From assembly GCA_002356215.1 (NCBI GenBank), contig AP017959.1, positions 372,001-436,000 on the forward strand: 64,000 bases of DNA, written 5' to 3'. Shown here one piece after another: positions 8,568 to 18,697 of the stretch; the stretch's first letter is position 1; each line of letters starts with the position of its first letter. Source of the stretch: [Synechococcus] sp. NIES-970 (GTDB lineage: Bacteria; Cyanobacteriota; Cyanobacteriia; Cyanobacteriales; MRBY01). Below the pieces are notes generated by a model. That model was not told where the DNA came from, made no database searches, and saw only the letters and a program-made list of their open reading frames with translations. Made by a program: the position numbers and the translations under genes.

Positions 8568-8810
8568 CTAATCATTGTCCCAGCGTTCGCCCCCAAGGAG
8601 ATCTCCCACACAATCTCGTAGGAGAAAACCACAACGTTCTAATTCTACTTCGACACAGCTCCACTCCCGGGGGGGAATGTATTCACAAAGACTGTAGAGG
8701 GGCTGCCGCCGACTAACGCGATTTTGGTCAACGAGTTGTCGTGCTTCATCACGGATCTGCCCTAGGGAAAAGAAGAAGGGCGATGGCAACATGAAAGTTG
8801 ATTGGGTCAT
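8568..8810 (-). CDS. DUF4327-like small protein, copy A
   Basis: An 80-residue protein whose central segment (IRDEARQLVDQ, then PLYSLCEYIPPREW and ELERCGFLLRD) matches the cyanobacterial DUF4327 family as I remember it. It is soluble, with no known function. It shares about half its residues with its neighbour at 8899-9147, pointing to tandem duplication. It ends in an acidic tail (ERWDND). Copy A is the more diverged of the two: it carries extra Cys residues and an altered N-terminus (MLPSPFFFSLGQ). Confidence 0.75.
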   Translation of the reverse strand: MTQSTFMLPSPFFFSLGQIRDEARQLVDQNRVSRRQPLYSLCEYIPPREWSCVEVELERCGFLLRDCVGDLLGGERWDND

Positions 8811-8898
8811 GGGGCTTCATCCAAAGATTACGGTAAGGCCAGAAATCATGGTCTGAAATGATGTCGTTAAATGCTGAGCGACATTTGGTTGGGGTTGC

Positions 8899-9147
8899 TT
8901 AGTCATCGGACCAGCATTGGGCTGGATTGAGATCGGCGATTTGATCCCGGAGCAGGAAACCATTGCGTTCTAGTTCGCACTCGACCCAAACCCATTCTCG
9001 GGCCGGAATAAATTGACAAAGAACGTAGATGGGCTGGCTGCAATCGATTGTGCCCAATTCAACAAGCTGGCGAGCTTCGTCTCTAAGCATGTCAATGGAA
9101 AAGTGTTTCGGGGTAGGAAACGCCGGAGGCATCGCTGTGGTGGACAT
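8899..9147 (-). CDS. DUF4327-like small protein, copy B
   Basis: An 82-residue paralogue of the gene at 8568-8810. The shared core reads LRDEARQLVEL, QPIYVLCQFIPAREWVWVE, ELERNGFLLRD, closer to the family consensus I recall than copy A. It is transcribed first if the pair forms an operon; 88 bases separate the two genes. There is no signal peptide or membrane segment. Function unknown. Upstream of 9147 lies about 185 bases of AT-rich sequence that should contain the promoter. Confidence 0.75.
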   Translation of the reverse strand: MSTTAMPPAFPTPKHFSIDMLRDEARQLVELGTIDCSQPIYVLCQFIPAREWVWVECELERNGFLLRDQIADLNPAQCWSDD

Positions 9148-9332
9148 AAGAGTTACCTCTTGGTGGCTAATGGTTGTTCCATGCTTATTTTATTGGATTC
9201 TGCAAGGCATTGCTATACAAAAAACACTGTATATTTCAATACTTATCAATAATACTTTTAGCGAAACTTTAAGTAATGTAAGAAGGAATTATTAGGGTTT
9301 GATTATAGTTTGCTTTTAATGATCGGGGCATT

Positions 9333-10931
9333 TTAAATGAATTCTGTGGCGTTGGTGATTGGCTGGAGGGGGCTTTCCCAAAGGGACTGACAGATCTGCG
9401 CTTGGGCGATCGCCATTTGGCCATAGCTAAACCACCAGGGAATGTCTCCCAGGGCTTTTTGTAAAGCAGGGAGAAAGTATGGACTGCCATAGAAGACGAC
9501 GCCTTGTAACGGAATTTGGGCCGCGATTTGGGCGATCGCCTGGACGGGATCGATTAATTTTCCGGTAAAAGGATTGCCCCGGAGAAAGCATTGCACCAGC
9601 GTCGGTTCTGACGTGAGCTGCAGTTTAGGTAAGGTTTTTAATTCAATAATTTCTGGTTCATAACCATGGTGTTGGGGGATGGTGATCGCCGGACAGTTGG
9701 GCCGCAGGAAAGAGCTTTTTAATGTCGAATCAACAATGATTAGGTTGCGGGCTGATTTGTCAGGAAAAGCCGACAATTTTGTGGGTGTTGTTGACTGTTT
9801 CTGGGCATTTTGAAGGATGTCACCCAGGGTTTTCTGGATATTTTTTTGATCTCGATTGATCCCCAGGGGAAATATTGGTTTATTTTGGCAAAGAATTTTT
9901 TGTTTGGCTTGCCAAATGCGGCCCACAGATTCGTAAATACGATGTTGGGAGAGGTGACCACCCTTGATGGCTTTTTCTATAGCAGCGATCGCCCCATCCA
10001 CATCAGATGGCATCAAAAGAATGTCGGCTCCGGCGGCGATCGCCTGCACCGCCACTGTATCAGGATCTGCAAATTGAGCCACGCCTCCCATAATCAGGGC
10101 ATCGGTGACAATCAAGCCAGAAAATTTGAGGTTGTGGCGCAGTTGGCCCGTGAGAATGGATTTCGACAGGGTTGCTGGATAGGTGTCATCCCAGGCTGGA
10201 ATCTGTAAATGGGCGGTCATCACCGCATCAACCCCGGCGTGAATCGCCGCGGCGAAGGGGGGCAATTCTATGGTTTTTAAACGCTCTGCTGGGTGGGGAA
10301 TGGTAGGGAGGGTGAGATGGGAGTCGGTGGCAGTGTCACCATGGCCAGGGAAATGTTTGGCGGTGGTTAGTACGGCATGGCGATGGGCGCCTCGGATAAA
10401 GGCGGTTCCCAGGTCGCTCACTTGATCCGGCGTTTCTCCGAAGGCGCGGATATTAATAACGGGATTATCGGGGTTGTTATTCACGTCTAGCACTGGCGCT
10501 AAAACCCAATTAATCCCGATGCTTAAAGCTTCTTGGGCAGTGATTTCTCCCATAGCTTCGGCGAAGGCGATCGCCCGTTGGGGATTTTTGGCCCAAATTT
10601 CGCCTAGGGCCATGGGGGGCGGCAATTCTGTGGCCCCAGAAAACCGTTGACCAACCCCTTCTTCAATATCGGCAGCGATCAGCAACGGAACCGCCGCCCA
10701 ACTTTGTAGTCGTTGGGTTTTGTAAGCCACTTCTGCGGCACTCCCGCCCAACAAAATAACACCACCAACCCCTGCCTGGAGCCAGCGCTGGAGGGTAGCT
10801 TGATCCGTTTCCCACTGGGGATAGGGCCGCTCGTCATCAAACCAATGGCCGGACGCACGCACGACGATCATCTGGGCGATCGCCTGGCGTAGAGACAGAG
10901 AGTCAACTGGAGGTAATTGTGGGGTGACCAA
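9333..10931 (-). CDS. nagZ: Beta-N-acetylhexosaminidase-like glycoside hydrolase family 3 protein
   Basis: A 532-residue GH3 protein. The signature KHFPGHGDTATDSH (about residues 194-207), containing the Lys-His and His/Asp residues of NagZ-type enzymes, is present, and the nucleophile Asp lies in the LIVTDALIMGGV segment near residue 276. NagZ enzymes remove N-acetylglucosamine from muropeptides in cell-wall recycling. Beyond the roughly 350-residue catalytic barrel there is a C-terminal domain of about 170 residues of the GH3 C type, longer than in E. coli NagZ. No signal peptide is seen, fitting a cytosolic enzyme. It follows rbfA by 5 bases, so the two are one operon. Confidence 0.85.
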   Translation of the reverse strand: MVTPQLPPVDSLSLRQAIAQMIVVRASGHWFDDERPYPQWETDQATLQRWLQAGVGGVILLGGSAAEVAYKTQRLQSWAAVPLLIAADIEEGVGQRFSGATELPPPMALGEIWAKNPQRAIAFAEAMGEITAQEALSIGINWVLAPVLDVNNNPDNPVINIRAFGETPDQVSDLGTAFIRGAHRHAVLTTAKHFPGHGDTATDSHLTLPTIPHPAERLKTIELPPFAAAIHAGVDAVMTAHLQIPAWDDTYPATLSKSILTGQLRHNLKFSGLIVTDALIMGGVAQFADPDTVAVQAIAAGADILLMPSDVDGAIAAIEKAIKGGHLSQHRIYESVGRIWQAKQKILCQNKPIFPLGINRDQKNIQKTLGDILQNAQKQSTTPTKLSAFPDKSARNLIIVDSTLKSSFLRPNCPAITIPQHHGYEPEIIELKTLPKLQLTSEPTLVQCFLRGNPFTGKLIDPVQAIAQIAAQIPLQGVVFYGSPYFLPALQKALGDIPWWFSYGQMAIAQAQICQSLWESPLQPITNATEFI

Positions 10932-10936
10932 GGACC

Positions 10937-11398
10937 TTACACCATCTCCTCAGAAGCGAAGGCCTCCCCATCGTCGTCCCCATCAAAGCCATCGTTCAAA
11001 TCAGCGGTTTCTGCGTAGCCCTCCAAATTTTCGAAAGCTTCTGGCGGCTTAATCTCCAACTGGTTGATAAATTGAATCATGCGATCGCCCTTTTCGAGTG
11101 CCCGGTCTTCCACAAAAGAGATTTCAGGCGATCGTCTGAGGCGAACCCGTTGCCCTAAAGTGCGTCGCACAAAACTCCGACTCGCTTGGAGACCTTCCAT
11201 GGTTTCTGCCCGTGCCGCCTCAGAGCCATAAATGCTCACAAAAATTTTGACATGTTGCAAGTCCCCAGACACTTCCACATCGGTGATGCTGACCATCCCC
11301 GCACCCACCCGGTCATCTTTGATATCTTGCAAAAGCATCAAGCTCACTTCCCGCTTAATCAGAGAAGACACCTTAGACACCCGTCGATCATTTGCCAT
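10937..11398 (-). CDS. rbfA: 30S ribosome-binding factor RbfA
   Basis: A 153-residue protein of the RbfA family, needed for late 30S subunit maturation and cold adaptation. The family start [18 protein letters not shown] is at residues 5-22, followed by the KH-like fold ([20 protein letters not shown]) and [20 protein letters not shown]. An acidic tail of about 30 residues extends past the usual RbfA core, as in other cyanobacteria. The downstream gene nagZ starts 5 bases after its stop. Confidence 0.93.
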   Translation of the reverse strand: MANDRRVSKVSSLIKREVSLMLLQDIKDDRVGAGMVSITDVEVSGDLQHVKIFVSIYGSEAARAETMEGLQASRSFVRRTLGQRVRLRRSPEISFVEDRALEKGDRMIQFINQLEIKPPEAFENLEGYAETADLNDGFDGDDDGEAFASEEMV

Positions 11399-13065
<1,667 letters not shown>

Positions 13066-13102
13066 GGCTTCGCCCCTGCGTAAAAAAAAGTTTTGTTTTT
13101 TT

Positions 13103-13136
13103 AAGATCACAGTGCAAAATTCTGTGGTCTTTTTTT
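13103..13136 (+). terminator. Intrinsic terminator of eno
   Basis: AAGATCACAG at 13103-13112 pairs with CTGTGGTCTT at 13122-13131, with one G-U pair and a 9-base loop, and runs into seven T residues. It lies 38 bases past the eno stop. Confidence 0.85.
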
Positions 13137-13223
13137 ATGAAAAATTGCTGGGGCGATCGCCTAGGAAGATTTTTGGTTGAACCCAAGGCGTTATGATAAG
13201 AAGCGCTCTATCGACCCCTGCCC

Positions 13224-14060
13224 ATGCCCCAACCGATCCAATGGTATCCCGGCCATATTGCCAAAGCCGAACGCCAACTCAAAGAACAACTGAACCGCGT
13301 CGATGTGGTGCTGGAAGTATTGGATGCCCGTATCCCCTTTGCTTCCCATCACCCCCAAGTTGATGAATGGATCGGCGAAAAACCAAGGGTTGTGGTAATT
13401 AACCGGCGAGATATGATCCCCAGCGAAGTCCTCAGTCAATGGCGGGACTGGTATCAAGCCCAAAAAATTCAGCCTGTTTTCACCGACGCCAAAAAGGGCA
13501 CAGGCATCAAAGGTGTGATCAAAGCAGCCCAAATTGCAGGGAAAGCGATGAATGATCGCCGGATTTCTCGGGGGATGCGGCCCCGGCCCGTGCGTGCTGT
13601 GGTGATGGGCTTACCAAATGTGGGTAAATCGGCTCTCATTAATCGTTTAGTCGGGAAAAAAGTCGTCGAAAGTGCCCGAAAAGCTGGCGTCACCAAACAA
13701 CTACGCTGGGTAAGAATTTCGGATCAAATCGAAATGCTGGACGCCCCTGGGGTTATTCCTTGGAAGTTAGATGACCAAGAAAATGCCGTAAAACTAGCCA
13801 TTTGTGAAGATATTGGCGCTGCTTCCTATGATAATCAATTGGTGGCCGCAGCGATGGTGGATTTGCTGGTCGAACTAAACCTTGAACACCACCTCACTCA
13901 GCGCTATGACTTGGATCCGTTGGATATGTCTGGAGAAGATTATGTCATTGCCCTGGGCCAGCATCGCTTCCAGGGTGATATCGAACGCAGTGCGGTGACC
14001 CTGCTCAATGAATTTCGCAGGGGGATGCTTGGTCAAATTCCCCTAGAGTTACCCACCTAG
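13224..14060 (+). CDS. rbgA: Ribosome biogenesis GTPase RbgA/YlqF
   Basis: A 278-residue circularly permuted GTPase that helps assemble the 50S subunit. The G motifs come in permuted order: G4 NRRD (about residues 54-57), G5 near DAKKGTG, then G1 GLPNVGKSAL (about residues 129-138), G2 and G3 DAPG. The family start QWYPGHIAKAERQL is at residues 6-19. The C-terminal domain of about 90 residues is present. A 20-bp perfect palindrome overlaps the end of the gene. Confidence 0.93.
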   Translation: MPQPIQWYPGHIAKAERQLKEQLNRVDVVLEVLDARIPFASHHPQVDEWIGEKPRVVVINRRDMIPSEVLSQWRDWYQAQKIQPVFTDAKKGTGIKGVIKAAQIAGKAMNDRRISRGMRPRPVRAVVMGLPNVGKSALINRLVGKKVVESARKAGVTKQLRWVRISDQIEMLDAPGVIPWKLDDQENAVKLAICEDIGAASYDNQLVAAAMVDLLVELNLEHHLTQRYDLDPLDMSGEDYVIALGQHRFQGDIERSAVTLLNEFRRGMLGQIPLELPT

Positions 14061-14068
14061 GTGGGTAA
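14049..14068. repeat. 20-bp perfect palindrome over the rbgA stop codon
   Basis: TTACCCACCTAGGTGGGTAA is its own reverse complement, with no loop, and contains the rbgA stop codon TAG. No T-run follows. It could end the transcript, protect its 3' end, or bind a dimeric protein. Confidence 0.55.
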
Positions 14069-14381
14069 ACAATGTATCCATCACCATGACAGAGAAAAAG
14101 CTTGTGTTCTGGAGGCTCCTTGCTGGAGGCTTCCCCGCTAGTCGCAAGCGTAAATTTTTCAACTCTACGCCGGAAAATTTTGTCCCATTAAAACAATTTT
14201 GGCCTTAGATGTAGCTGTCCATCAGGATTTCTCGGACCCTGGGTGAGCTTAATTCCAATGCAGCTTCTTTATTTTTGCAGTTTGCCAAACTCAGGTTTTA
14301 AAAATTGCGATATCATAAGTACGGTTGCACTTAGAATCAAAAAAATTCTTTGCCCATTATGCCCTGTCCATTGAGGTAGTC
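14061..14381 (+). other. rbgA-recA intergenic region
   Basis: About 320 bases between rbgA and the recA ATG. It holds the right half of the palindrome, a partial direct repeat (CTGGAGGCT twice near 14108-14132) and a LexA-like box at 14318-14331. No ORF or RNA gene is apparent. The recA promoter should lie here. Confidence 0.5.
14318..14331 (+). promoter_or_regulatory. Candidate LexA-type box upstream of recA
   Basis: AGTACGGTTGCACT matches the cyanobacterial LexA consensus RGTACNNNDGTWCB, as I recall it, with one mismatch (C for T at position 11). It lies 50 bases before the recA start codon. One-mismatch matches can arise by chance, and LexA does not control recA in every cyanobacterium. 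Confidence 0.35.
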
Positions 14382-15443
14382 ATGTCAGCCATCACCAATA
14401 ATCCCGACAAAGAAAAAGCCCTAAATCTCGTCCTGAGTCAAATCGAACGTAACTTCGGTAAAGGGGCGATTATGCGGTTGGGAGATGCCGCCCAGATGCG
14501 GGTAGAAACCATTCCCAGTGGTGCTCTCACCCTAGACCAAGCGATGGGAGGTGGGTTTCCCCGGGGGAGAATTATTGAAATCTATGGCCCTGAAAGTTCT
14601 GGTAAAACCACCGTCGCCCTCCATGCGATCGCCGAAATCCAAAAAGCCGGGGGTGTCGCTGCTTTTATCGATGCAGAACATGCCCTCGATCCCACCTATT
14701 CAGCCGCTTTGGGAGTCGATATCGAAAACCTTTTAGTCGCCCAACCCGATAACGGTGAATCTGCCCTTGAAATTGCCGATCAACTGGTGCGCTCCTCGGC
14801 AGTGGACCTTATTGTTATTGACTCCGTAGCCGCCCTCGTGCCCCGGGCAGAAATCGAAGGGGAAATGGGCGATGTTCAGGTAGGCCTCCAAGCGCGCCTA
14901 ATGAGTAAAGCCCTACGGAAAATTGCCGGGAATATGGGCCGTTCTGGTTGTACGGTGATTTTCCTGAACCAGTTGCGGCAAAAAATCGGCATCAGCTACG
15001 GTAATCCTGAGGTGACCACCGGGGGAACCGCCCTCAAATTCTATGCTTCGGTACGCCTTGATATCCGGCGGGTCCAGACGCTGAAAAAAGGCAGTGAAGG
15101 AGAATTTGGCATCCGCTCTAAAGTCAAAGTGGCCAAAAATAAAGTAGCGCCTCCGTTCCGGATTGCAGAATTTGACATCATCTTTGGCAAGGGAATTTCT
15201 AGCGTTGGCTGTATGCTCGATCTGGCAGAACAGACGGGTATTGTGAACCGTAAGGGGGCTTGGTATAGCTACGAAGGTGAAAATATTGCCCAGGGCCGAG
15301 ATAATGCGGTGAAATATTTCGAAGATAATCCGGATTTGGCCGCAATTGTCACCCAAAAAGTGCGGGAAAACCTCGATATTAGTGCCATGAGCTTTGGAGA
15401 TGATCAAAACAACGCGACCGAAGAAGAATTGGGCGAAGAATAA
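14382..15443 (+). CDS. recA: Recombinase RecA
   Basis: A 353-residue RecA, which forms filaments on single-stranded DNA and drives strand exchange and SOS-type repair. I start at the ATG at 14382 ([20 protein letters not shown]); the upstream TTG extension of 19 residues is unlike the family. Walker [10 protein letters not shown] is near residues 68-76, Walker [13 protein letters not shown] near 142-153, and the DNA-binding loops include [15 protein letters not shown] and [10 protein letters not shown]. The C-terminus is acidic, as usual. A terminator follows at 15503-15525. Confidence 0.97.
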   Translation: MSAITNNPDKEKALNLVLSQIERNFGKGAIMRLGDAAQMRVETIPSGALTLDQAMGGGFPRGRIIEIYGPESSGKTTVALHAIAEIQKAGGVAAFIDAEHALDPTYSAALGVDIENLLVAQPDNGESALEIADQLVRSSAVDLIVIDSVAALVPRAEIEGEMGDVQVGLQARLMSKALRKIAGNMGRSGCTVIFLNQLRQKIGISYGNPEVTTGGTALKFYASVRLDIRRVQTLKKGSEGEFGIRSKVKVAKNKVAPPFRIAEFDIIFGKGISSVGCMLDLAEQTGIVNRKGAWYSYEGENIAQGRDNAVKYFEDNPDLAAIVTQKVRENLDISAMSFGDDQNNATEEELGEE

Positions 15444-15502
15444 TTTTTCTAGTTGTGGTCATTGTGGGTGAATGTGACGATTGATAGTAACTCATGAGAT
15501 TC

Positions 15503-15532
15503 AAGGATGCTTTCAGGGCATCCTTATTTTGT
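15503..15532 (+). terminator. Intrinsic terminator of recA
   Basis: AAGGATGC at 15503-15510 pairs perfectly with GCATCCTT at 15518-15525 over a 7-base loop, then ATTTTGTTG. The T tract is interrupted, but the placement, 60 bases past the stop, is right. Confidence 0.75.
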
Positions 15533-15634
15533 TGTGTTTTTCTGTCTGCTCTGGGTTTTGGCAAGAAAGACAGCATATTTTTGTGACGTGCTAGAATCGG
15601 ATGCGTCATTTTGAAAAAAAACGTTACGTTTACT

Positions 15635-16705
15635 ATGGGTATTCCTTTCTCTCGTTGGTTAGTCGGCTGTGGTATGGCGATCGCCCTCGGTGTTTTCACC
15701 CCCCAAGTCACCTGGGCCAATGCGCAGCAGCTCAATGCTTTCCTCGAACAGGGAAATGAACAGCTCAAAAATCAGAATTTTGCCCAAGCCGTCCAAAGCT
15801 ATCGCCAAGCTTTGAACCTCAAGCAGGATGATGCACGGATTTATGGGGCCCTCGGCTATGCCCTTGCTCAACTGGAAAACTATCAAGAAGCGGCGATCGC
15901 CTACCAACGGGCAACGGAACTCGAGGGTAACAACGCAGAATTTTTTAATGCCCTTGGGTTTAGCCTCGGTCAAAGTGGTGACTACCGCCGTGCCATCTCT
16001 GCTTACCAACGGGCGAACCAACTGGAGCCGAACAATCTTTCCCACAGCCTCGGTTTAGCGACGGTGCAGTTTCGCTTAGGAGATTTTGCAGAAGCGCTCG
16101 TGGCCTACCGGAAAGTGCTCGAAAAAGATGCAAGCAATGCGATCGCCCTCCAAAATAGTCTCCATAGTCTCTTGCAATTGGGGCGCAACCAAGAAGCGGC
16201 GGCCCTCTTCCCGGATCTTTTGCGCCAACGGCCCAATGATGCTGAACTACGGATTCAAGCGGCAGTGACCTGGTTTGGTCTAAATGATTCTAGCCAGGCG
16301 ATCGCCCTCCTCGAAGAAGCACGGCAACTGCGGATGCGGGATGCAGAATTCCAGATCCGGATTGGCAAAATGTATGAATTGCAAAATTTGCTGCCCCAGG
16401 CGATCACCGCCTATGAGCAAGCCAGCTTTGTCGATACCCAATCCATTGAAGCCCTAAAACTGCTCGGTTCAGCGGCCATGAAAGCCCAGGACTACATCAA
16501 TGCGATCATGGCCTACCGTGCCCTGACGGAATTAGTCCCCACGGATCCCGGTGCATTTTATAATTTCGCCGTTGCTCTCCAGCGTCGTAACCGTTCCCGC
16601 GAAGCCCTCACTGCTCTCGAAACCGCCCTTAACCTCTACCAAACCCGGGGCGATCGCCAAGGTGTCAGCAGTGCTGAAGCCCTAATCGCCGAAATTAATA
16701 GTTAG
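15635..16705 (+). CDS. Exported tetratricopeptide-repeat protein
   Basis: A protein of about 356 residues with an N-terminal signal peptide (cleavage likely after TWANA), then roughly eight TPR units of 34 residues. They are recognisable by repeated Y-x-x-A-x-x-x-Y-x-x-A and P-x-x-A patterns (for example AIYGALGYALAQLENYQEA variants). TPR arrays are scaffolds for protein binding; the partner is unknown and the site would be periplasm or thylakoid lumen. I use the ATG at 15635; an in-frame TTG at 15611 would add 8 residues (MKKNVTFT) and is also possible. It is followed 26 bases later by the aldo/keto reductase. Confidence 0.8.
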   Translation: MGIPFSRWLVGCGMAIALGVFTPQVTWANAQQLNAFLEQGNEQLKNQNFAQAVQSYRQALNLKQDDARIYGALGYALAQLENYQEAAIAYQRATELEGNNAEFFNALGFSLGQSGDYRRAISAYQRANQLEPNNLSHSLGLATVQFRLGDFAEALVAYRKVLEKDASNAIALQNSLHSLLQLGRNQEAAALFPDLLRQRPNDAELRIQAAVTWFGLNDSSQAIALLEEARQLRMRDAEFQIRIGKMYELQNLLPQAITAYEQASFVDTQSIEALKLLGSAAMKAQDYINAIMAYRALTELVPTDPGAFYNFAVALQRRNRSREALTALETALNLYQTRGDRQGVSSAEALIAEINS

Positions 16706-16731
16706 GTTTTAGACCGGAGATTAACTAGGGT

Positions 16732-17856
16732 ATGCGCTATCGACGGTTCGGGAAAACAGGGCGGCAACTCTCCATTTTTTCCCTAGGGACAATGCGCGCC
16801 CTTGACAGTCCCGAAACGATGGCAGCAACCTTGGAGCAGGCTGTTTCCTTAGGGATTAACCACATTGAAACAGCCCCTAGCTATGGCGCGAGCGAACAAT
16901 TTTTGGGCCAGAGTTTACAGGTTTTGAACCGGCCCCGGTCTGACTTGTTTCTCACCAGCAAGCTCCTCCCTAAGGGAAATGCCGCCGATATTCAACGCAC
17001 CCTAGAGGCATCTCTAACCCAACTCAAAACTGACTATTTAGATGGCTTGGCGATCCATGGCATTAATACCCCAGCCCATCTCCAGTGGTTCTTAGACATT
17101 GGCCTTCCTGCCCTGAAACCATTACAAGAGCAGGGCTATTTCCGTCATCTAGGCTTTTCCACCCATGGCCCCCTTGATCTCATTTTACAAACGATCAATA
17201 CGGGTCATTTTGAATTTATCAACCTCCATTACTACTATTTTTTTCAACGTAATGCTGAGGCGATCGCCCAAGCTTTTGCCCAGGATCTGGGGATTTTTAT
17301 TATTTCACCGGGGGACAAAGGGGGTCAGCTGTTTACCCCCCCTGAAACTTTAAAAAAACTGTGCGCTCCCTTTAGCCCTCTGGAACTGACCTACCGTTTT
17401 CTCTTAGGCGATCGCCGGATTACAACCCTCAGCTTTGGGGCGGCCAATCCGGCGGAATTGGCCCCCCTGCTGGCCCTAGCTGATCAAGACTATCCTCTGA
17501 CGTCGGCAGAACAGAAAAAATTCACTGCCTTGGCCCAACACCAAAGCCAGCAACTCCAGACCACGGAATGCCACCAATGTTATGACTGTTTGCCCTGCCC
17601 CGAGGCGATCGCAATCCCTGAAATTCTGCGTCTGAGAAATTTGGCGATCGCCTACGATATGCAAAGCTATGGGGAATATCGCTACCAAATGCTCGAAAAT
17701 GCAGGCCATTGGTTCCCCGGTAAAAAAGGGAATGCCTGCACGGAATGCGGCGATTGTCTGCCCCGTTGTCCCAATCAACTCAACATCCCTCAACTGCTCC
17801 AAGACACCCATCAGCGCTTAAACGGCAAGCCCCGCCGCCGCCTCTGGGAAAATTAA
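16732..17856 (+). CDS. Aldo/keto reductase with C-terminal [4Fe-4S] ferredoxin-type domain
   Basis: A 374-residue protein. Residues 1-270 form an aldo/keto reductase barrel (MRYRRFGKTGRQLSIFSLG start; DYLDGLAIHG; NLHYYYFF). The C-terminal 90 residues hold two Cys clusters, CHQCYDCLPCP near 282-292 and CTECGDCLPRCP near 343-354, which can bind an iron-sulfur cluster. This architecture is common for cyanobacterial oxidoreductases annotated as ferredoxin-linked AKRs; the substrate is unknown. The classic AKR Tyr is not obvious at the usual position (the segment around SYGASEQF may provide it). It follows the TPR gene in the same direction. Confidence 0.82.
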   Translation: MRYRRFGKTGRQLSIFSLGTMRALDSPETMAATLEQAVSLGINHIETAPSYGASEQFLGQSLQVLNRPRSDLFLTSKLLPKGNAADIQRTLEASLTQLKTDYLDGLAIHGINTPAHLQWFLDIGLPALKPLQEQGYFRHLGFSTHGPLDLILQTINTGHFEFINLHYYYFFQRNAEAIAQAFAQDLGIFIISPGDKGGQLFTPPETLKKLCAPFSPLELTYRFLLGDRRITTLSFGAANPAELAPLLALADQDYPLTSAEQKKFTALAQHQSQQLQTTECHQCYDCLPCPEAIAIPEILRLRNLAIAYDMQSYGEYRYQMLENAGHWFPGKKGNACTECGDCLPRCPNQLNIPQLLQDTHQRLNGKPRRRLWEN

Positions 17857-17879
17857 TCTGTTAGGCGATCGTCCTCTTG

Positions 17880-18302
17880 TTATGGTGAATCATAGTCTAT
17901 ATTTTGTAAAAACTGCTCAACAGATTGTATTTGTATTGACCAAAATGGGTTAAGTATCAATAGATATTTATCTCCACTAATAATAAAATTCGCTCTGCCA
18001 CTGATGGCTAGTTCTAAAATTTTGTCATCTTTGGGATCGCGGCACTCTTGGATAATATCGACTATTTTAATTAGTATTCCTTGGCCTATAAAATTATCTG
18101 AAAATTTTTCTCTTTCTTTTCTAAAGATATATTTTGTGAATTTTTGATGACTGAGAACTTCATTGATTTCTTCGATTAGTTCTAATAATAATATTATCAT
18201 TCTGGAGAGAATGTCTCGTTATTAGGTCTGATCTACTGCTTCCAAATAGCTAAATAACGAACAACTACTATTTGTATCGAAAATATATTGCACTTTACTC
18301 AT
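17880..18302 (-). pseudogene. PIN-domain toxin gene inactivated by two consecutive in-frame stops
   Basis: Reading from the ATG at 18302, the frame gives MSKVQYIFDTNSSCSLFSY, which has the first acidic residue of a PIN nuclease (FDTN), then stops at codons 27 and 28 (TAA TAA, 18224-18219). The same frame continues without another stop to 17880 and shows the rest of a PIN-family toxin: LIEEINEVLSHQKF, ECRDPKDDKILELA and ANFIISGDKYLLIL. Counting the stops, the total is 140 codons, the normal size for this toxin family, so the only lesion seen is nonsense change, not deletion. An internal ATG at 18200 could give a 106-residue fragment lacking the FDTN acid. PIN toxins cut RNA; this copy should be inactive. 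Confidence 0.75.
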
Positions 18303-18697
18303 TTAATGAATTATTCAAAGTTTCTGATATTAAAACTCTAGTTTTAGCATCTAATATCACTCATGAAGGCTTCTAGGGGACAACGTTTTCGAACAAATTC
18401 TTTGAGTCTCAAACTCAGAATCATACTGAGTTTTCAACGATCAGCAAGTATCGCAGATTCGTACATTTTTATCTACCAAGGAAGGTTTATATATTGTCTA
18501 AAATCCATTGTGAGAGGTTAAGTAGATCTAGAATTATTTGGCAGTTCGTGATAGCTAAAGCTTATTATAATAAGCTTTAGCTACATTAATTAACGGCATA
18601 TGAAAAGAGTGCGTTACATCATATTAAGATGTTGTACAAGGTTGATGATCGTTTATTTGATGATTGAATAAGTAATTTTCTGATGATTTTAATTATA
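18303..18697. other. AT-rich region with degraded sequence and a long palindrome
   Basis: About 395 bases without a convincing gene. A 21-codon open stretch at 18360-18295 on the minus strand (starting GTG, ending SETLNNSLNE) overlaps the PIN start codon in the ATGAGTAA manner typical of antitoxin-toxin pairs, and may be the tail of a decayed antitoxin. The remainder is AT-rich and HIP1-free, and contains the 32-bp palindrome at 18552-18583. Confidence 0.4.
18552..18583. repeat. 32-bp perfect palindrome
   Basis: The 32 bases starting TAGCTAAAGCTTATT are exactly self-complementary, with no loop and the symmetry centre between 18567 and 18568. It lies 115 bases past the stop of the methyltransferase gene (transcribed leftwards). 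It may act as a terminator-like cruciform or be the remnant of a mobile element end. Confidence 0.7.

Noticed and set aside
17880-18200. A standalone 106-residue gene starting at 18200
   Set aside because: It lacks the FDTN part of the PIN domain that is present in the same frame upstream of two stop codons, so it is better seen as part of a pseudogene.
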